Counted from the stretch's first letter, positions 8,328 to 17,973 are shown. The stretch is 64,000 bases of DNA from G963668345 sp965226215 (GCA_965226215.1 CBDDCH010000002.1:2418001-2482000); one strand, 5' to 3'. Notes: generated by a model from the sequence alone, not told the origin. Made by a program: numbers and translations.

Positions 8328-10454
8328 TCATCGCTGGATCGTTATCTCACCCGCTGGTTTTAAGGATTCGGTTTCTGGAGGATCGACGGTTGGTCCGTAT
8401 TTTCGGGGTCGCGATCGGTGGCGGTAGGCCGTGTTCATCCACTGCTTCAGCCAGTCGATGACGGTCTCATACCAATGGACGCTGTTTCGGGGTTTGAGAA
8501 TCCAGTGACCCTCGTCCGGAAAGTAGAGGAATCGGGAGGGCACGTCCCGGAGTTGTAGGGCGCTGAAGAGCTGCATGGCTTGGGTTACAGGAATACGATA
8601 ATCCTTTTGTCCATGGATAACTAAAGTCGGCGTCTTAAAGTTTTGCACGAAGTTACTGGGCGACCACCTGGCATACATTTCCAGGTTGTCCCAGGGGGGA
8701 CCGCTGAATTCCCAAAGGGGAAACCACAACTCCTCGGTAGAGCCGAAAATGCTGCGAAGATCGAAGACGCCGGCGTGTGAGACGAGCGCGCGAAAGCGAC
8801 CTGTGTGACCGAGCATCCAGTTGACCATGTAGCCGCCGTAGGAGGCGCCGGCGGCGACAAGCTTTTGGTTGTCAATGTAGGGCTGTTTCAGAAAATAGTC
8901 CACGCCGGCCATGATGTCGTCGTAGACCATTCCGCCCCAGTCCCCGTTGATGGCGTCGATGAACGCTTGGCCATAGCCCGTTGAGCCTCGGGGATTGGGC
9001 ATAAACACGACGAATCCGGCCCCGGCGAACACTTGGGCGTTCCAGCGATAACTCCAGCTTTCTCCCCAAGCCCCCTGAGGGCCGCCGTGCACGAGCAGCA
9101 ACAGCGGATACTTCTTTTCGTAATCGAACCCCGGCGGTTTAACGATAAAACTGTGTATTGGGGTGCCGTCGCCGGCCTCGTAGGAGATTTGCTCGAGAGG
9201 AGTGATTTGATGTTCCGCGAGGATTCCGTCGTTGAGATGGGTGAGCTGCCGCGGGCGCCCGCCGGTCGAGAAGCCACGAAAAATCTCGGTCGGGTGAGAA
9301 CCGCTGTGGCCGCTATAGATAATGGACTTGCCGTCGCGAGTGAGTTGGATATCACCGTGTGTTGCATCGCCAAAAACGACCGGCCGAATGCCTCCCCCGG
9401 CCGCCGGCACGGTGTAGATCGGCTCGCGGCCCCGGTCCTCGGCAGTGAAGAACAGCCGAGAAGAGTTCGGAGACCAGGCGATACTTGTCACCCATCGGTC
9501 AGAGGTCTCGGTGACGTTGGCTGTGTCCCCGGTGGTTCGATCGTAAACCATGAGCGTAAAACGGTCGCTTTCGTAATTGGGCCTTGACTGCGCTCGATAG
9601 GCGATGTAGCGCCCGTCAGGCGAGTAGAGAGGGGAGGTGTCGACCGCGGGATTGGAGGTAATCATGACCGGCTCTCCGCCCTCGATCGGAACGACGTAGA
9701 TGTCGCTGTTCGTCTCCGTGGCGGGCGAGCGCGTGGCGGTCATGGTGAAGCAGACTTCGAATCCGTCAGGCGAGACGTCGTAGCCGTCGGGTCCGCCGAG
9801 GGAGAAAGGGGGGACGTCGTAACGCCCCGGGGTCAGGTCACGAACCTCATCGCCGTCGATGCCGGCGACCAGAAGGTGAGTGCGGCGGCCATCGTTCCAA
9901 GTGTCCCACTGGCGGTAGAGAAGGCGATCGAAGATTTGCGCCTTGATGGGACCTTCTTTCTGAACTCTTAGTTTCTCTGCGTTGCAAGCATTATCGGCGC
10001 CGCATTCGGGGAAGACACGGCTTGTAAAGAGCAGGTGTTCCCCGTCGCCCGAGAACAATACCCCGGCGGCTTCAGTCGCCAGGTCGGTCACTTGGCGGGC
10101 TCGGCTGCCGTCGGAGTCCATCAGCCACACCTGAGAAGAGCCGGAGCGGTCGGAGACGAAGGCAATCTGATTTGAGCCTGGCGACCAGCGCGGGCGTTCG
10201 TTCTGCTTGCCGGCAAAGGTGATGCGCTGCTCGCTGCCGCCGTCAACCGATATCGTGTAGAGGTGCTTCTCTTTGGCGTTGTCAGAGACGTAAGCTTTCG
10301 TGACGACGAAGGCTACGGTGGAACCGTCAGGCGACAACTGAGGGTCGGAGATGCGAGCGAGCCGATGCAGCGCCCAGACATCGAAAGGCTTTTTCGGTTG
10401 CTGAGAAAACGACGGGACCGACAGCAGCCACAATACTAGGACGGCGCGGGGCAT
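8328..10454 (-). CDS. Exported S9-family peptidase (acylaminoacyl/dipeptidyl peptidase type)
   Basis: This 708-aa protein starts with a signal peptide (MPRAVLVLWLLSVPSFSQQP), so it is secreted or periplasmic. Residues about 25-410 form a beta-propeller of repeated SPDG/SPGS-type WD40-like blades (for example PQLSPDGSTVAF, RWSPGSNQIAF, YSPDGRYIAY). Residues 430-675 are the alpha/beta-hydrolase catalytic domain, with Ser538 in GASYGGYM, Asp618 in HGQKDYRIP and His650 in DEGHWI; the VHGGPQGAW oxyanion segment is also present. All catalytic residues are intact. It should release short peptides or acyl-amino acids from oligopeptides. It is transcribed divergently from a TonB-dependent receptor, but no peptide-uptake partner is visible. 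Confidence 0.93.
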   Translation of the reverse strand: MPRAVLVLWLLSVPSFSQQPKKPFDVWALHRLARISDPQLSPDGSTVAFVVTKAYVSDNAKEKHLYTISVDGGSEQRITFAGKQNERPRWSPGSNQIAFVSDRSGSSQVWLMDSDGSRARQVTDLATEAAGVLFSGDGEHLLFTSRVFPECGADNACNAEKLRVQKEGPIKAQIFDRLLYRQWDTWNDGRRTHLLVAGIDGDEVRDLTPGRYDVPPFSLGGPDGYDVSPDGFEVCFTMTATRSPATETNSDIYVVPIEGGEPVMITSNPAVDTSPLYSPDGRYIAYRAQSRPNYESDRFTLMVYDRTTGDTANVTETSDRWVTSIAWSPNSSRLFFTAEDRGREPIYTVPAAGGGIRPVVFGDATHGDIQLTRDGKSIIYSGHSGSHPTEIFRGFSTGGRPRQLTHLNDGILAEHQITPLEQISYEAGDGTPIHSFIVKPPGFDYEKKYPLLLLVHGGPQGAWGESWSYRWNAQVFAGAGFVVFMPNPRGSTGYGQAFIDAINGDWGGMVYDDIMAGVDYFLKQPYIDNQKLVAAGASYGGYMVNWMLGHTGRFRALVSHAGVFDLRSIFGSTEELWFPLWEFSGPPWDNLEMYARWSPSNFVQNFKTPTLVIHGQKDYRIPVTQAMQLFSALQLRDVPSRFLYFPDEGHWILKPRNSVHWYETVIDWLKQWMNTAYRHRSRPRKYGPTVDPPETESLKPAGEITIQR

Positions 10455-10601
10455 TCATAAATACTGTAGCGCAGCCGTTAGGTGCCGGGAAAGACGGCCG
10501 CACGAGCGGCGGGCCCTTGTTTTCTCGCCAATAACGTCGCCGCGACTATGGCCCGCGCTACAATTTTGCAGAGGGTCCACGCTCACGTCCGTATACTTCT
10601 G

Positions 10602-12485
10602 ATGTGGTACTTACTCCTATTTGTGCTTCCAGGCGTGTTGTGGGCCGAGGACGAGCGGCTTGAACTCGAGCCGCTGAAGACCACGATCACAGTCCGAGAG
10701 ACCTTGGATGCCCCCTCATCGGGCTATATCACCTCGGTTTCGAGAGAGATGCTCGAATCGCACCCAGGAGTCAACCTGGACGACCGCCTACGGGAGATTC
10801 CGGGATTCACACTCTTCCGGCGCTCATCTAGTCTTGTCGCTCATCCGACGACGCAGGGGATTTCACTTCGGGGAATCGGGAGCAGTGCGGCCAGCCGCAC
10901 TTTGGTCTTGTACGATGGTCTGCCGATAAACGATCCCTTCGGCGGGTGGGTGTATTGGTCCCGGGTAAACCCCGACGCGATCGAAGCGGTCGAAATATCA
11001 CGCGGGGCCGCGACGAGCGTCTACGGCGATCGCGGCATGGGAGGAGTTGTCTCGCTGCTCACCCCCACCCCGGAGTCGCGCCGTGCGTGGGCCGCGGCCG
11101 AGGGAGGGGGCGCCGGCATCGCGGATGTTCGCGGCGGGTACGCGGACTTGTTGGGGAAGGTCGGCCTATCCAGTCTGGTGCGAGGGTTTCGTTCGGAAGG
11201 CTACTTCGTTGTGCCAGAGGAAAGCCGTGGCAGCGTCGATCGCAGGGCCGACGCCGATTTCGTCGTCGGGGACCTGCGTTTCGACTATTTCGGCAAGAAA
11301 GGCCGCTTGATGCTGAAGACGAACGTTGTTGCCGAGCAGCGGCAAAACGCCACGTTGCTGCGGACGAATACGAGCTCGCTCGGAACCACCGGTGTTCACT
11401 ACCAGCGAGAGGGCCTCTCGCTTAGCGGCTATCACTCGCGAGGAGTGTTGCGCAGCGGTTTTTCCTTCGTGAATGAAGCTCGCAGCTTTGAGCGCCAGAC
11501 GTTGCTACAGCGAGTCACCTCGGAAGACAGCGGAGGATCGATCTTATGGAAGCGTCCGTCGCGGAAGGTGAACCTGATCCTCGGGACGGATGCTCACCGC
11601 GCCAGCGGCATCAGCCGCGATACAGTCGTCAGCACGGGGTTTGTCCGTCAACCGGGTGGAAGGTTGTGGCAGCAAGGCTTGTTTGTGCAAGCTGATTTCG
11701 CCGCTGGGCCCCGCACGCGAATCTACGGCGGCCTGCGCCATGACTTTACCGACCGGGGGAATGACTTCTGGAGTCCCCGTGCCGGGCTGGCGTTTTCGGA
11801 GGGGCCGCGCCGGTGGCGGGCTTCCGTTTATCGCAGCTTCCGGGCTCCGACCCTGAACGAGTTCTTCCGTCAGTTCCGCGTCGGAAACATCACCACGTTA
11901 AGCAACACCGAACTTCGTCCGGAAACGATGTTAGGGGCCGAGGCCGGCATGGATTGGCGAAAGGAGGACGCAATTTTTCGCACGACCCTTTTTTGGCAGG
12001 AGGTTGGTGATCTGATTGGCAATGCCACGATTAGGTTGGGGCCTTCGCCCCTGAGGCAGCGTCAGAACCTGGGCAAGGCCACCGGCCGGGGCGTGGAGCT
12101 CGAAGTCCTCAAGACCTTCGGGCCCTTTCGCGCCGAGGCGGCATACCTGTATGTCGATTCCCAACTCGACACCAACGTCTGGATGCCCCAAACTCCCCGC
12201 CACCAGGGCTCGTTTCAGTTGATCTACGCTGCCGGGAAAACGCTTTTTCGCGGTGGCATTCGGTCCTCCGATGCGCAGTTTGAAGACGACTTGAATCAAT
12301 TCCTGCTGCCCGGCTTTGCGACGTTGCAGGTCATGTTGCAGCAACGGCTGGCACATGGTGTCTCGGCGCTGTTAGCCGTGGAGAATCTGCTGGACCGACG
12401 ATTCCTGGTTGGGTTTGTCCCTACTCCCACAACGGGCACGCCGCGGTTGATGCGGGTCGGCCTGAAATGGGAGACCGGGCGATAG
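10602..12485 (+). CDS. TonB-dependent outer-membrane receptor
   Basis: I prefer the ATG at 10602, which gives a 627-aa protein beginning with signal peptide MWYLLLFVLPGVLWAEDE; the frame stays open to 10482, but that part has no secretion signal. After the signal, KTTITVRETLD resembles a TonB-box region. A plug domain follows (residues about 35-150; TTQGISLRGIGSS, LVLYDGLPINDPFGGWV, IEISRGAATSVYG-type strands), then a 22-strand barrel, ending with a strand (RLMRVGLKWETGR). It should import a siderophore, cobalamin or another scarce ligand with ExbBD-TonB energy, but the ligand cannot be read from sequence. No ExbBD or ABC importer lies nearby. Confidence 0.9.
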   Translation: MWYLLLFVLPGVLWAEDERLELEPLKTTITVRETLDAPSSGYITSVSREMLESHPGVNLDDRLREIPGFTLFRRSSSLVAHPTTQGISLRGIGSSAASRTLVLYDGLPINDPFGGWVYWSRVNPDAIEAVEISRGAATSVYGDRGMGGVVSLLTPTPESRRAWAAAEGGGAGIADVRGGYADLLGKVGLSSLVRGFRSEGYFVVPEESRGSVDRRADADFVVGDLRFDYFGKKGRLMLKTNVVAEQRQNATLLRTNTSSLGTTGVHYQREGLSLSGYHSRGVLRSGFSFVNEARSFERQTLLQRVTSEDSGGSILWKRPSRKVNLILGTDAHRASGISRDTVVSTGFVRQPGGRLWQQGLFVQADFAAGPRTRIYGGLRHDFTDRGNDFWSPRAGLAFSEGPRRWRASVYRSFRAPTLNEFFRQFRVGNITTLSNTELRPETMLGAEAGMDWRKEDAIFRTTLFWQEVGDLIGNATIRLGPSPLRQRQNLGKATGRGVELEVLKTFGPFRAEAAYLYVDSQLDTNVWMPQTPRHQGSFQLIYAAGKTLFRGGIRSSDAQFEDDLNQFLLPGFATLQVMLQQRLAHGVSALLAVENLLDRRFLVGFVPTPTTGTPRLMRVGLKWETGR

Positions 12486-12539
12486 TCTTTTCGTGAGGAA
12501 CCGCTTGCTTGCGCCCGCGGCAGGGAAGAATCGACGCTA

Positions 12540-12700
12540 CAAGGTGCCGGCACCGCGACGTGGCGCACGCTTTCAGCGTGCTGTGCCGGCATTCTTGCCG
12601 GCATCCCACCGCCCAGCAGAAGGGCCGGCGCGCCAACGAGACATGTCGCCACGAATGGCGACACGGCACGCAAGAATGGGTGCGCCACGTCCAGAGGGTG
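12540..12700. repeat. Interspersed family F repeat (GTCGCCACGAATGGCGAC hairpin)
   Basis: The stretch contains the ATGTCGCCACGAATGGCGAC hairpin followed by CGGCACGCAAGAATG and GTGCGCCACG. Relatives lie near 17207-17337, 27118-27180, 29873-29926, 36867-36915 and 57619-57670. It fills the gap between the converging receptor and lactate-permease genes. Confidence 0.65.
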
Positions 12701-12708
12701 GATCATGC

Positions 12709-14397
12709 TCAAAAGACAACCCCCACCAGGATGTAGCAGGACAGCAACCCCAACAATCCGGCGGACACCACGTAGTAGGTCATGGGTAGGATTGTTCGGC
12801 GGATCAGTAGCCCCTCCCGGCCCACTAGACCCACAGTCGCGCTCGCTGCCACGACGTTGTGGACCGTGATCATATTCCCGGCGGCTCCCCCCAGCGCCTG
12901 TAGTCCGAGGATGACCAAGTGCGGTGCGCCTATGCGATCGGCGACTCCGTATTGAAACAGGCTGAACATCAGGTCACTGACTGTATTGCTTCCAGCGACG
13001 AACGCTCCCATGGCTCCGATCATGGGGGCAAAGAACGGCCAAGTCGAGCCTGCGATTTGTGCTACGAATTCGGCTAACACCAGGGGCATGCTGTCGAGTC
13101 CTGAAGCGTTGGTTTCCGAATCGATGAAGACACGCACCAGTCCCACCGCGAAAAGAAGGGCCAGCGCCGGGCCGGCAAGCATGCGGCAGGCATCCAGCCA
13201 CGCTTTCTTGACTTCGTGGGTTTTCATGCGATGAAGCGGCACCGTCATGAGAGCCACCACAAGGAACAGCGTGCCGGGAATGTAGAGCGGTTGTACCGAT
13301 TGCGAGAGCGCCGTCCCAAGAATCTCCGACCAAGTGAGGCGGATCGACATGAGCCAGCCCTTGATCGGCAGAAACGGCAGCCGGGTGAGTACCAGTAGGG
13401 CGGCTACGAGGATATATGGTGACCACGCGCGAGCGAGCGTCATGTGAGGTCGCTCGGAGCCAACATCGGCGGGAATGCTGCCTTTCCACTCGCTCAGCCA
13501 TTCTTCGCGGGGAGGGAACTCCCAAGGCTCACCCGCCGGAAGGAAGAGACGCCGTTTTACGGCGGTAATGACGATCGCCAAGCCAATCAAGCCACCGATC
13601 AGCGAGGGGAACTCGGGCCCCAGCAACACGGCAACAAGCGTGTAAGGGACGGTGAAGCTTAGGCCGGCGAACAGAGCGAACTTCCAGACCGCCAAGCCTT
13701 CCCGGAATGACCTTCGAGCGCCGAAGAATCGCGTCATCATGCAAACAATGATCAGCGGGATGAAGGTGCCTACAAGGGCGTGGGGGACGGCTGTGAAGAC
13801 GCCGATACGGTAGATAAACTCGTCGTAGGACATGCCGGCCGCGGACACGGCTTGTTCGACCTGGGGCACGTTCAGTGACTGGGCCATACCCACCAGAATC
13901 GGGGTCCCCACGGCGCCGAAGCTGACCGGGGTGCTCTGGATAATCAAGGTGGTCATGACGGCGGCCAGGGCCGGGAAGCCCAGCGCGAGCAGCAGTGGAG
14001 CGGCGACGGCAGCTGGCGTGCCGAAACCGGCCGCGCCCTCGATGAACGCTCCAAAGAGCCAGGCAACGATAATCACCTGAACGCGGCGGTCGGGAGAGAT
14101 GTCCATGAACCCGCGCCGGATGGTCGCTACCGCCCCACTCTCTCGCAGCGTAAACAGCAGGACGATTGCTCCGAAAATGATCCCCAGGATCGTAACCGCG
14201 ATCATGACTCCCCTCAACGAAGCCGCCATCGCGTGGACGAAGGGGACTTTCCAGAACCCAAGAGCGAAAACAAGCGTCATCACGTAAGCAACCGGCATGG
14301 CGCGCGTCGCCGGCCAGCGCAGCACGACGAGGAAGAACATCACCGCCAGGATGGGAAGTACGGCGATCAAGGCGTAGAGACCAGACGGTGCGTCCAT
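12709..14397 (-). CDS. lldP: L-lactate permease (LctP family)
   Basis: This 562-aa polytopic protein has about 13-14 transmembrane helices. Family motifs are clear: GAFIEGAAGFGTPAAVAAPLL (near residues 116-136), IIQSTPVSFGAVGTP, and the C-terminal NTVSDLMFSLFQYGVA and GAAGNMITVHNVVAASATVG. LctP proteins import L-lactate (also D-lactate and glycolate) with protons across the inner membrane. The length is typical and the frame intact. No lactate dehydrogenase genes are beside it, so catabolism must be encoded elsewhere. Start at the ATG at 14397. Confidence 0.92.
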   Translation of the reverse strand: MDAPSGLYALIAVLPILAVMFFLVVLRWPATRAMPVAYVMTLVFALGFWKVPFVHAMAASLRGVMIAVTILGIIFGAIVLLFTLRESGAVATIRRGFMDISPDRRVQVIIVAWLFGAFIEGAAGFGTPAAVAAPLLLALGFPALAAVMTTLIIQSTPVSFGAVGTPILVGMAQSLNVPQVEQAVSAAGMSYDEFIYRIGVFTAVPHALVGTFIPLIIVCMMTRFFGARRSFREGLAVWKFALFAGLSFTVPYTLVAVLLGPEFPSLIGGLIGLAIVITAVKRRLFLPAGEPWEFPPREEWLSEWKGSIPADVGSERPHMTLARAWSPYILVAALLVLTRLPFLPIKGWLMSIRLTWSEILGTALSQSVQPLYIPGTLFLVVALMTVPLHRMKTHEVKKAWLDACRMLAGPALALLFAVGLVRVFIDSETNASGLDSMPLVLAEFVAQIAGSTWPFFAPMIGAMGAFVAGSNTVSDLMFSLFQYGVADRIGAPHLVILGLQALGGAAGNMITVHNVVAASATVGLVGREGLLIRRTILPMTYYVVSAGLLGLLSCYILVGVVF

Positions 14398-14668
14398 GAC
14401 GGTGTCTGCGGCAGGGAGTCTTTAGAGGTGCGGGGGTTGCCTTGGTCTAGACGAAGTGCTGAGGTTAGCGGGATCGCGGGGTGGTGTCAACCGCAGGACA
14501 AGCCGGCCTGTTTGGTTGCATTCGGGCTCCTGGGGGACAGGCGTTCTTGCCTGTCCAGTCAACAGCAGTGCCCTTTGGCAAACATTCCTGTCTGTCCCAT
14601 GGACGACGCGTTCCCGGTGCTGTTCTCGCGATGGTCCACGGAGGCTGCCGAATGCACGCAACGTGGCG
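14398..14668. other. Intergenic stretch with a REP-like hairpin
   Basis: No gene is apparent. GGGGACAGGCGTTCTTGCC followed by TGTCC (14533-14556) forms a hairpin of the same style as the GTAG-REP elements elsewhere in the window. Confidence 0.4.
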
Positions 14669-15541
14669 TCAGTTAGCTGCCGCGGCTGCTAACCGCTTCA
14701 AGGCGTGAGAGCAAATCCTGCTGCCCTCGAATTTATCCCCGCCAGGGCCGCCCCAGTGGGTCTCCAAACTGACCGCTCCGCGGTACGCGTCGCCGGCAAG
14801 CGCAGCCAACGTCCCTTGCCAATCGATTTCACCCCTGCCCAGTTCTTTCCACGTTGCCCGGTCGGTGCTTATTTCAATGGAACAGTCCTTGGCGTGAACG
14901 TGGACGATACGTCCCGCGGGTAGTAGTCGATAACCGTCGGGGTAGGGAAGCTCGCCGGCTACGTAGGCGTTGGCGGGATCCCAGACCAGGCCGAAGTTGG
15001 GATGGTCGATCGCTCTCAAGATAGGAACCGACTCCGAAGCAGTGGCGACGTTGCAAGCGTGTTCGTTTTCGAGCGCGATCGTGCGCCCTTGGGAGGCTGC
15101 CATGTCCACCGCTTGCCGCAGCACTTCGATCACTCGGTCGGTTATGTTTTGAGGCTCAGTGGTCCGCCAAAAGCTGAAAGCGCGCACCAGACGTGCGCCC
15201 AAGATCCCGGCGACCTCCAGCGACCGGCGGAGGACCCAGTCTTGGTCTTCGAACGTGTGTACGGAATGGAAGGCATCTTGCTGAACGTTGTGGTCGAGGT
15301 CTCCGCTATCCGGGAGGGTGCATTTGTAGAGAGGAGACGCGACGCAAATGATTTCGAGCTTGGCCGCGCGGGCGATAAGGCCTACCTCGCGGATCTCCTC
15401 GTCCGACAGGTCGACAACGTTCTTATTCCAGATCGTGCGGACTTCGATCGCGCGGATGCCTAGCTCGGCGGCCGTTTGGCACACCAACTCGTAGTCTTGC
15501 GAGAACTCGTCAGTGATAACCGCGACGGTGAAGTCTGCCAT
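14669..15541 (-). CDS. Sugar phosphate isomerase/epimerase-like TIM-barrel protein
   Basis: This 290-aa protein belongs to the AP-endonuclease-2/xylose-isomerase-like TIM-barrel superfamily (COG1082). It begins MADFTVAVITDEFSQD, with no signal peptide, so cytoplasmic. The expected metal-binding positions are visible: Glu in ALENEHACN, Asp in GLVWDPANAY, His in IVHVHAKD and Glu in VSLETHWGG near the C terminus. Such proteins isomerise or epimerise sugars or inositol derivatives; the substrate is not predictable. The Ala-rich C terminus (LKRLAAAAAN) is normal for the family. It is separated from a second superfamily member by a tRNA gene. Confidence 0.85.
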   Translation of the reverse strand: MADFTVAVITDEFSQDYELVCQTAAELGIRAIEVRTIWNKNVVDLSDEEIREVGLIARAAKLEIICVASPLYKCTLPDSGDLDHNVQQDAFHSVHTFEDQDWVLRRSLEVAGILGARLVRAFSFWRTTEPQNITDRVIEVLRQAVDMAASQGRTIALENEHACNVATASESVPILRAIDHPNFGLVWDPANAYVAGELPYPDGYRLLPAGRIVHVHAKDCSIEISTDRATWKELGRGEIDWQGTLAALAGDAYRGAVSLETHWGGPGGDKFEGSRICSHALKRLAAAAAN

Positions 15542-15608
15542 GGCGTCAGTGTAGCGTAGGGTGTTTCGGTGCGGGCCAAAGTGGTGACTCTCCCGTCTGT
15601 CGAGTTAC

Positions 15609-15637
15609 TTGACCCCTTCATGATGCTTGCTTAGAAT
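15609..15637 (+). promoter_or_regulatory. Sigma-70-type promoter of tRNA-Glu
   Basis: TTGACC at 15609-15614 and TAGAAT at 15632-15637 are separated by exactly 17 bases. The predicted start would be near 15644, seven bases before the tRNA. Match and position make this the clearest promoter in the window. Confidence 0.75.
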
Positions 15638-15650
15638 CAAAAGATCCCGT

Positions 15651-15725
15651 GGCGCTATCGTCTAAGGGTTAGGACAGGGCCCTCTCAAGGCTCAAATCCG
15701 GGTTCGAATCCCGGTAGCGCTACCA
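15651..15725 (+). tRNA. tRNA-Glu (anticodon CTC)
   Basis: The sequence folds as a cloverleaf. The acceptor stem GGCGCTA pairs with TAGCGCT (one G-T pair at the end). The anticodon stem GGGCC/GGCTC encloses loop CTCTCAA with anticodon CTC, and the T arm contains GGTTCGAATCC. The CCA end is encoded (15723-15725), giving 75 nt. CTC reads GAG glutamate codons. A good promoter lies directly upstream. No integrase or duplicated 3' end is visible nearby, so there is no evidence of use as an attachment site. Confidence 0.95.
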
Positions 15726-15786
15726 ACCTACAGTATCTTTCCCAGTCCCGCGTGTAACCAGCACTGCTTAACATTTGCTCCTGCCG

Positions 15787-16734
15787 CTATAGGCGAGCGA
15801 GGCAGGATTCGAGATAGCGTCTTGCGCGGTTGATCTCGGCGGTCACGCCTTCGGCAGTGTCAAGAATAGAGATTCCCCGTGGGACCGGGTGCATGAAGAT
15901 TTCCGTCCATCCCTGGAAGTTAATTTTCTTGAGTGCCCTCACGATGGGCGTAAAGTCGAGGCTCCCTCGCCCGGGCATTTGCAGCAACTCCTGTTCCTTA
16001 GGAAGCTTCCTCGCGGCTCCCATGCCGTGCTGCCAAGCGTAGAAAAGCTTGATCCGATTTCCGAGATCTTCGATGAGTTGCGCCATCATCTCGGCATCCT
16101 GTGGAAGGTGATAGGGAGCCAGCGCGACGCCGAGATTCGGCGATGTTTCAAACTCGACTAGCCAACGGATCGAGTCCGGCGTTTCAATGAGGGAGGTCCC
16201 GTGGTTTTCGATGGCGATGACTGTGCCCGTTTCCTCCGCCATGGCGACGTGCGGCCTGAGTCTGTAGACGAAAGCACGTACCGCTTGCTTGATTTGGGCC
16301 GCTGTGGGGTTCTGGATCGGCTTGCCGGCCCACTTGCTGCCACAGGCAAGCAGCGTCCCTGGTCCGCCGAGTTTCCGGGCCACCGGCATGTCTTCTTGGA
16401 GGCCGAAAGGTCCAGCCTCGTAATGAGTCAGGCACGCGAGCTTGAGACCGTGCTTTTCGAGCTTCTCTAGAAAGGCTTCGTGGCCGATGTCTTCGACCAT
16501 TTCGCGTTGTGTGACCGGCTTGGCATGCGAGGCCCAGATGTCGATACGGTCCGCGCCTGCTTTTGGGACCTCGGGGAGAATCACGTCCAGGTAGAGGCCG
16601 CCGTAAAGGCAAGAGGCGACCATGTACCGCAGGCGAAACGAAGGTTTGGCTTCGAGCCGGTCGAGCTGTGTTGCCATTAGGCCCGGCGCGACGAGCCGGC
16701 AGAACTGTCGGCGATCCCATTGCAATGGCGGCAT
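15787..16734 (-). CDS. Tat-exported sugar isomerase/epimerase-like TIM-barrel protein
   Basis: I set the start at the ATG at 16734 (315 aa) because AAGGAAG lies nine bases upstream; the open frame runs further to 17037 but that part is unconvincing. The N terminus MPPLQWDRRQFCRLVAPGL carries a twin-arginine-like signal (RRQFC), so export as a folded, perhaps metal-loaded, protein is likely. The rest is a COG1082 TIM barrel with AIENHGTSL (metal Glu), LGVALAPYH, KLFYAWQHGMG and GWTEIFMHP toward the end. Members act on sugars or inositols and the substrate is unknown. Such Tat-exported forms are common in soil bacteria with many carbohydrate genes. It is not co-transcribed with the cytoplasmic relative. 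Confidence 0.82.
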   Translation of the reverse strand: MPPLQWDRRQFCRLVAPGLMATQLDRLEAKPSFRLRYMVASCLYGGLYLDVILPEVPKAGADRIDIWASHAKPVTQREMVEDIGHEAFLEKLEKHGLKLACLTHYEAGPFGLQEDMPVARKLGGPGTLLACGSKWAGKPIQNPTAAQIKQAVRAFVYRLRPHVAMAEETGTVIAIENHGTSLIETPDSIRWLVEFETSPNLGVALAPYHLPQDAEMMAQLIEDLGNRIKLFYAWQHGMGAARKLPKEQELLQMPGRGSLDFTPIVRALKKINFQGWTEIFMHPVPRGISILDTAEGVTAEINRARRYLESCLARL

Positions 16735-17613
16735 GAACTGTTCTTCCTTTATGCTCCTTTTGTTCGCCCCGGAGACGCCAGCTAGTTTGTTGAAATGGTT
16801 TGGTTTACCTGTCAATTGGCTTTGTTTGGTAATCTCGTAGGTCGGGTCGTTTCCGCAGGCGAAAAAAAGTGTCTCGGACACCCAGCTACGGCTTCGATGC
16901 TCGCTGACATGAAAACGGTTAGCGCTAAGCCGTCTATGACGACCCCGATCTTGCATTGTGAGACAGCCTCCTGCGTCTATTCTATCGCGGGCGGCTAGGA
17001 TTTTCCTGGACAAGGGCTGGTAGGTTACTGAAAACAAGAGATATTGGTGCCCGTGACTGGCAGGTTGGAATCAGGCTGACAGCCGACCGGGCAGGGATCT
17101 CGTATTGTTGAGAAAAAGGCCGCAGGTCCGGGCGACCCCGCCGTTACGGGCTGCCGCCGGGGCAGCCGAACCGCCCCAGAGGTCGAGAGGAATCTCAACC
17201 CGGCACGCTGAAAGCATGCGCCACGACGGGACTCGATGTCGCCACGAATCTCAACCCAGCACGCTGAAAGCACGCGCCACGACGGGACTCGATGTCGCCA
17301 CGAATGGCGACATGGCACGCAAGAATGCGTGCGCCACAAAGGCAAAAGGCCGCGGATCTGGCGGGCCATGACCCAGTGCGGAAATCAAGCGTTTGTGGGC
17401 CCGCCGGCTCTAGGCGAGCAGGGTGAGATCCCCTGCCAGGGCCGCTCCGCCACCTAACAACGCGGTCTTGAGGACATCCCTAAGTTTCATCACAGCTTGC
17501 CGGATGATTTTTCAAGATAGCGGCTCTACGGCCCGTTTGTTGTCAGCGGATCCAGCAGAGGGGGTGTTTCTAGCGGCTAGTCATCGCATACGCCGGGTCG
17601 GGCAGCTGAGGAT
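16735..17613. other. Long non-coding stretch with repeats in its middle
   Basis: I see no gene in 16735-17100 or 17346-17613. The part between consists of family F repeats, including a 56-bp tandem duplication listed separately. Confidence 0.5.
17190..17301 (+). repeat. Two-copy 56-bp tandem repeat of family F sequence
   Basis: Units 17190-17245 and 17246-17301 are identical except for two substitutions. Each contains GGCACGCTGAAAGCATGCGC-type and ACGGGACTCGATGTCGCCAC segments. A third, diverging hairpin unit (GAATGGCGACATGGCACGCA) follows to 17337. Confidence 0.85.
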
Positions 17614-17973
17614 CTAAGCCAGCGGCACTCGCTTGGACCGTTTGATCTGCCGGTCGCGCGTAATGAGGCTCACGTTGTGTACCAAACTGGTCGCGGCTAT
17701 GATTTCGTCCGCCGGGTCGCCCCGGAAGTCGAGCGTCTTGATCTCGCGGCAGACCGCCAGGTCGATCGGCCAGATGTGAATTCCGGACAACGTTCGGGCG
17801 AACTCGGGGGACTCGACGTCGAGCGCCACCCGCCCGAGCTGCGAAAGTTTCGTAAGCTCCCAAAGGACGATCGCGGAGATGCTCCAACGGTTCTGAACCA
17901 GTAGCCGCTGTTCACGCCGGCTCAGATCGCCCTCGAGTGCGAAAAGCAAGATGTGTGTGTCAAGGTTCAGCAT
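17614..17973 (-). CDS. vapC: PIN-domain toxin, VapC type
   Basis: This 119-aa PIN-domain ribonuclease has the four acidic positions: Asp5 in LNLDTHILLFAL, Glu in VLWELTKLSQL (about residue 39), Asp in GDPADEIIAATS (about 86-90) and Asp in ITRDRQI. VapC toxins cut tRNA or rRNA in a Mg-dependent way and are held inactive by the partner antitoxin. It overlaps the upstream antitoxin gene by 14 bp on the same strand, the usual two-gene module. No disruption is visible. The target RNA is unknown. Confidence 0.88.
   Translation of the reverse strand: MLNLDTHILLFALEGDLSRREQRLLVQNRWSISAIVLWELTKLSQLGRVALDVESPEFARTLSGIHIWPIDLAVCREIKTLDFRGDPADEIIAATSLVHNVSLITRDRQIKRSKRVPLA

Noticed and set aside
12730..14397. 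Plus-strand ORFs antisense to the lactate permease
   Set aside because: Frames shadowing a clearly conserved membrane protein.
15651..15725. tRNA-Glu as an integration site of a genomic island
   Set aside because: No integrase gene and no second copy of the tRNA 3' end were found nearby.
17190..17337. CRISPR array
   Set aside because: The units are directly contiguous with no unique spacers, the repeat is 56 bp, and no cas gene is present.
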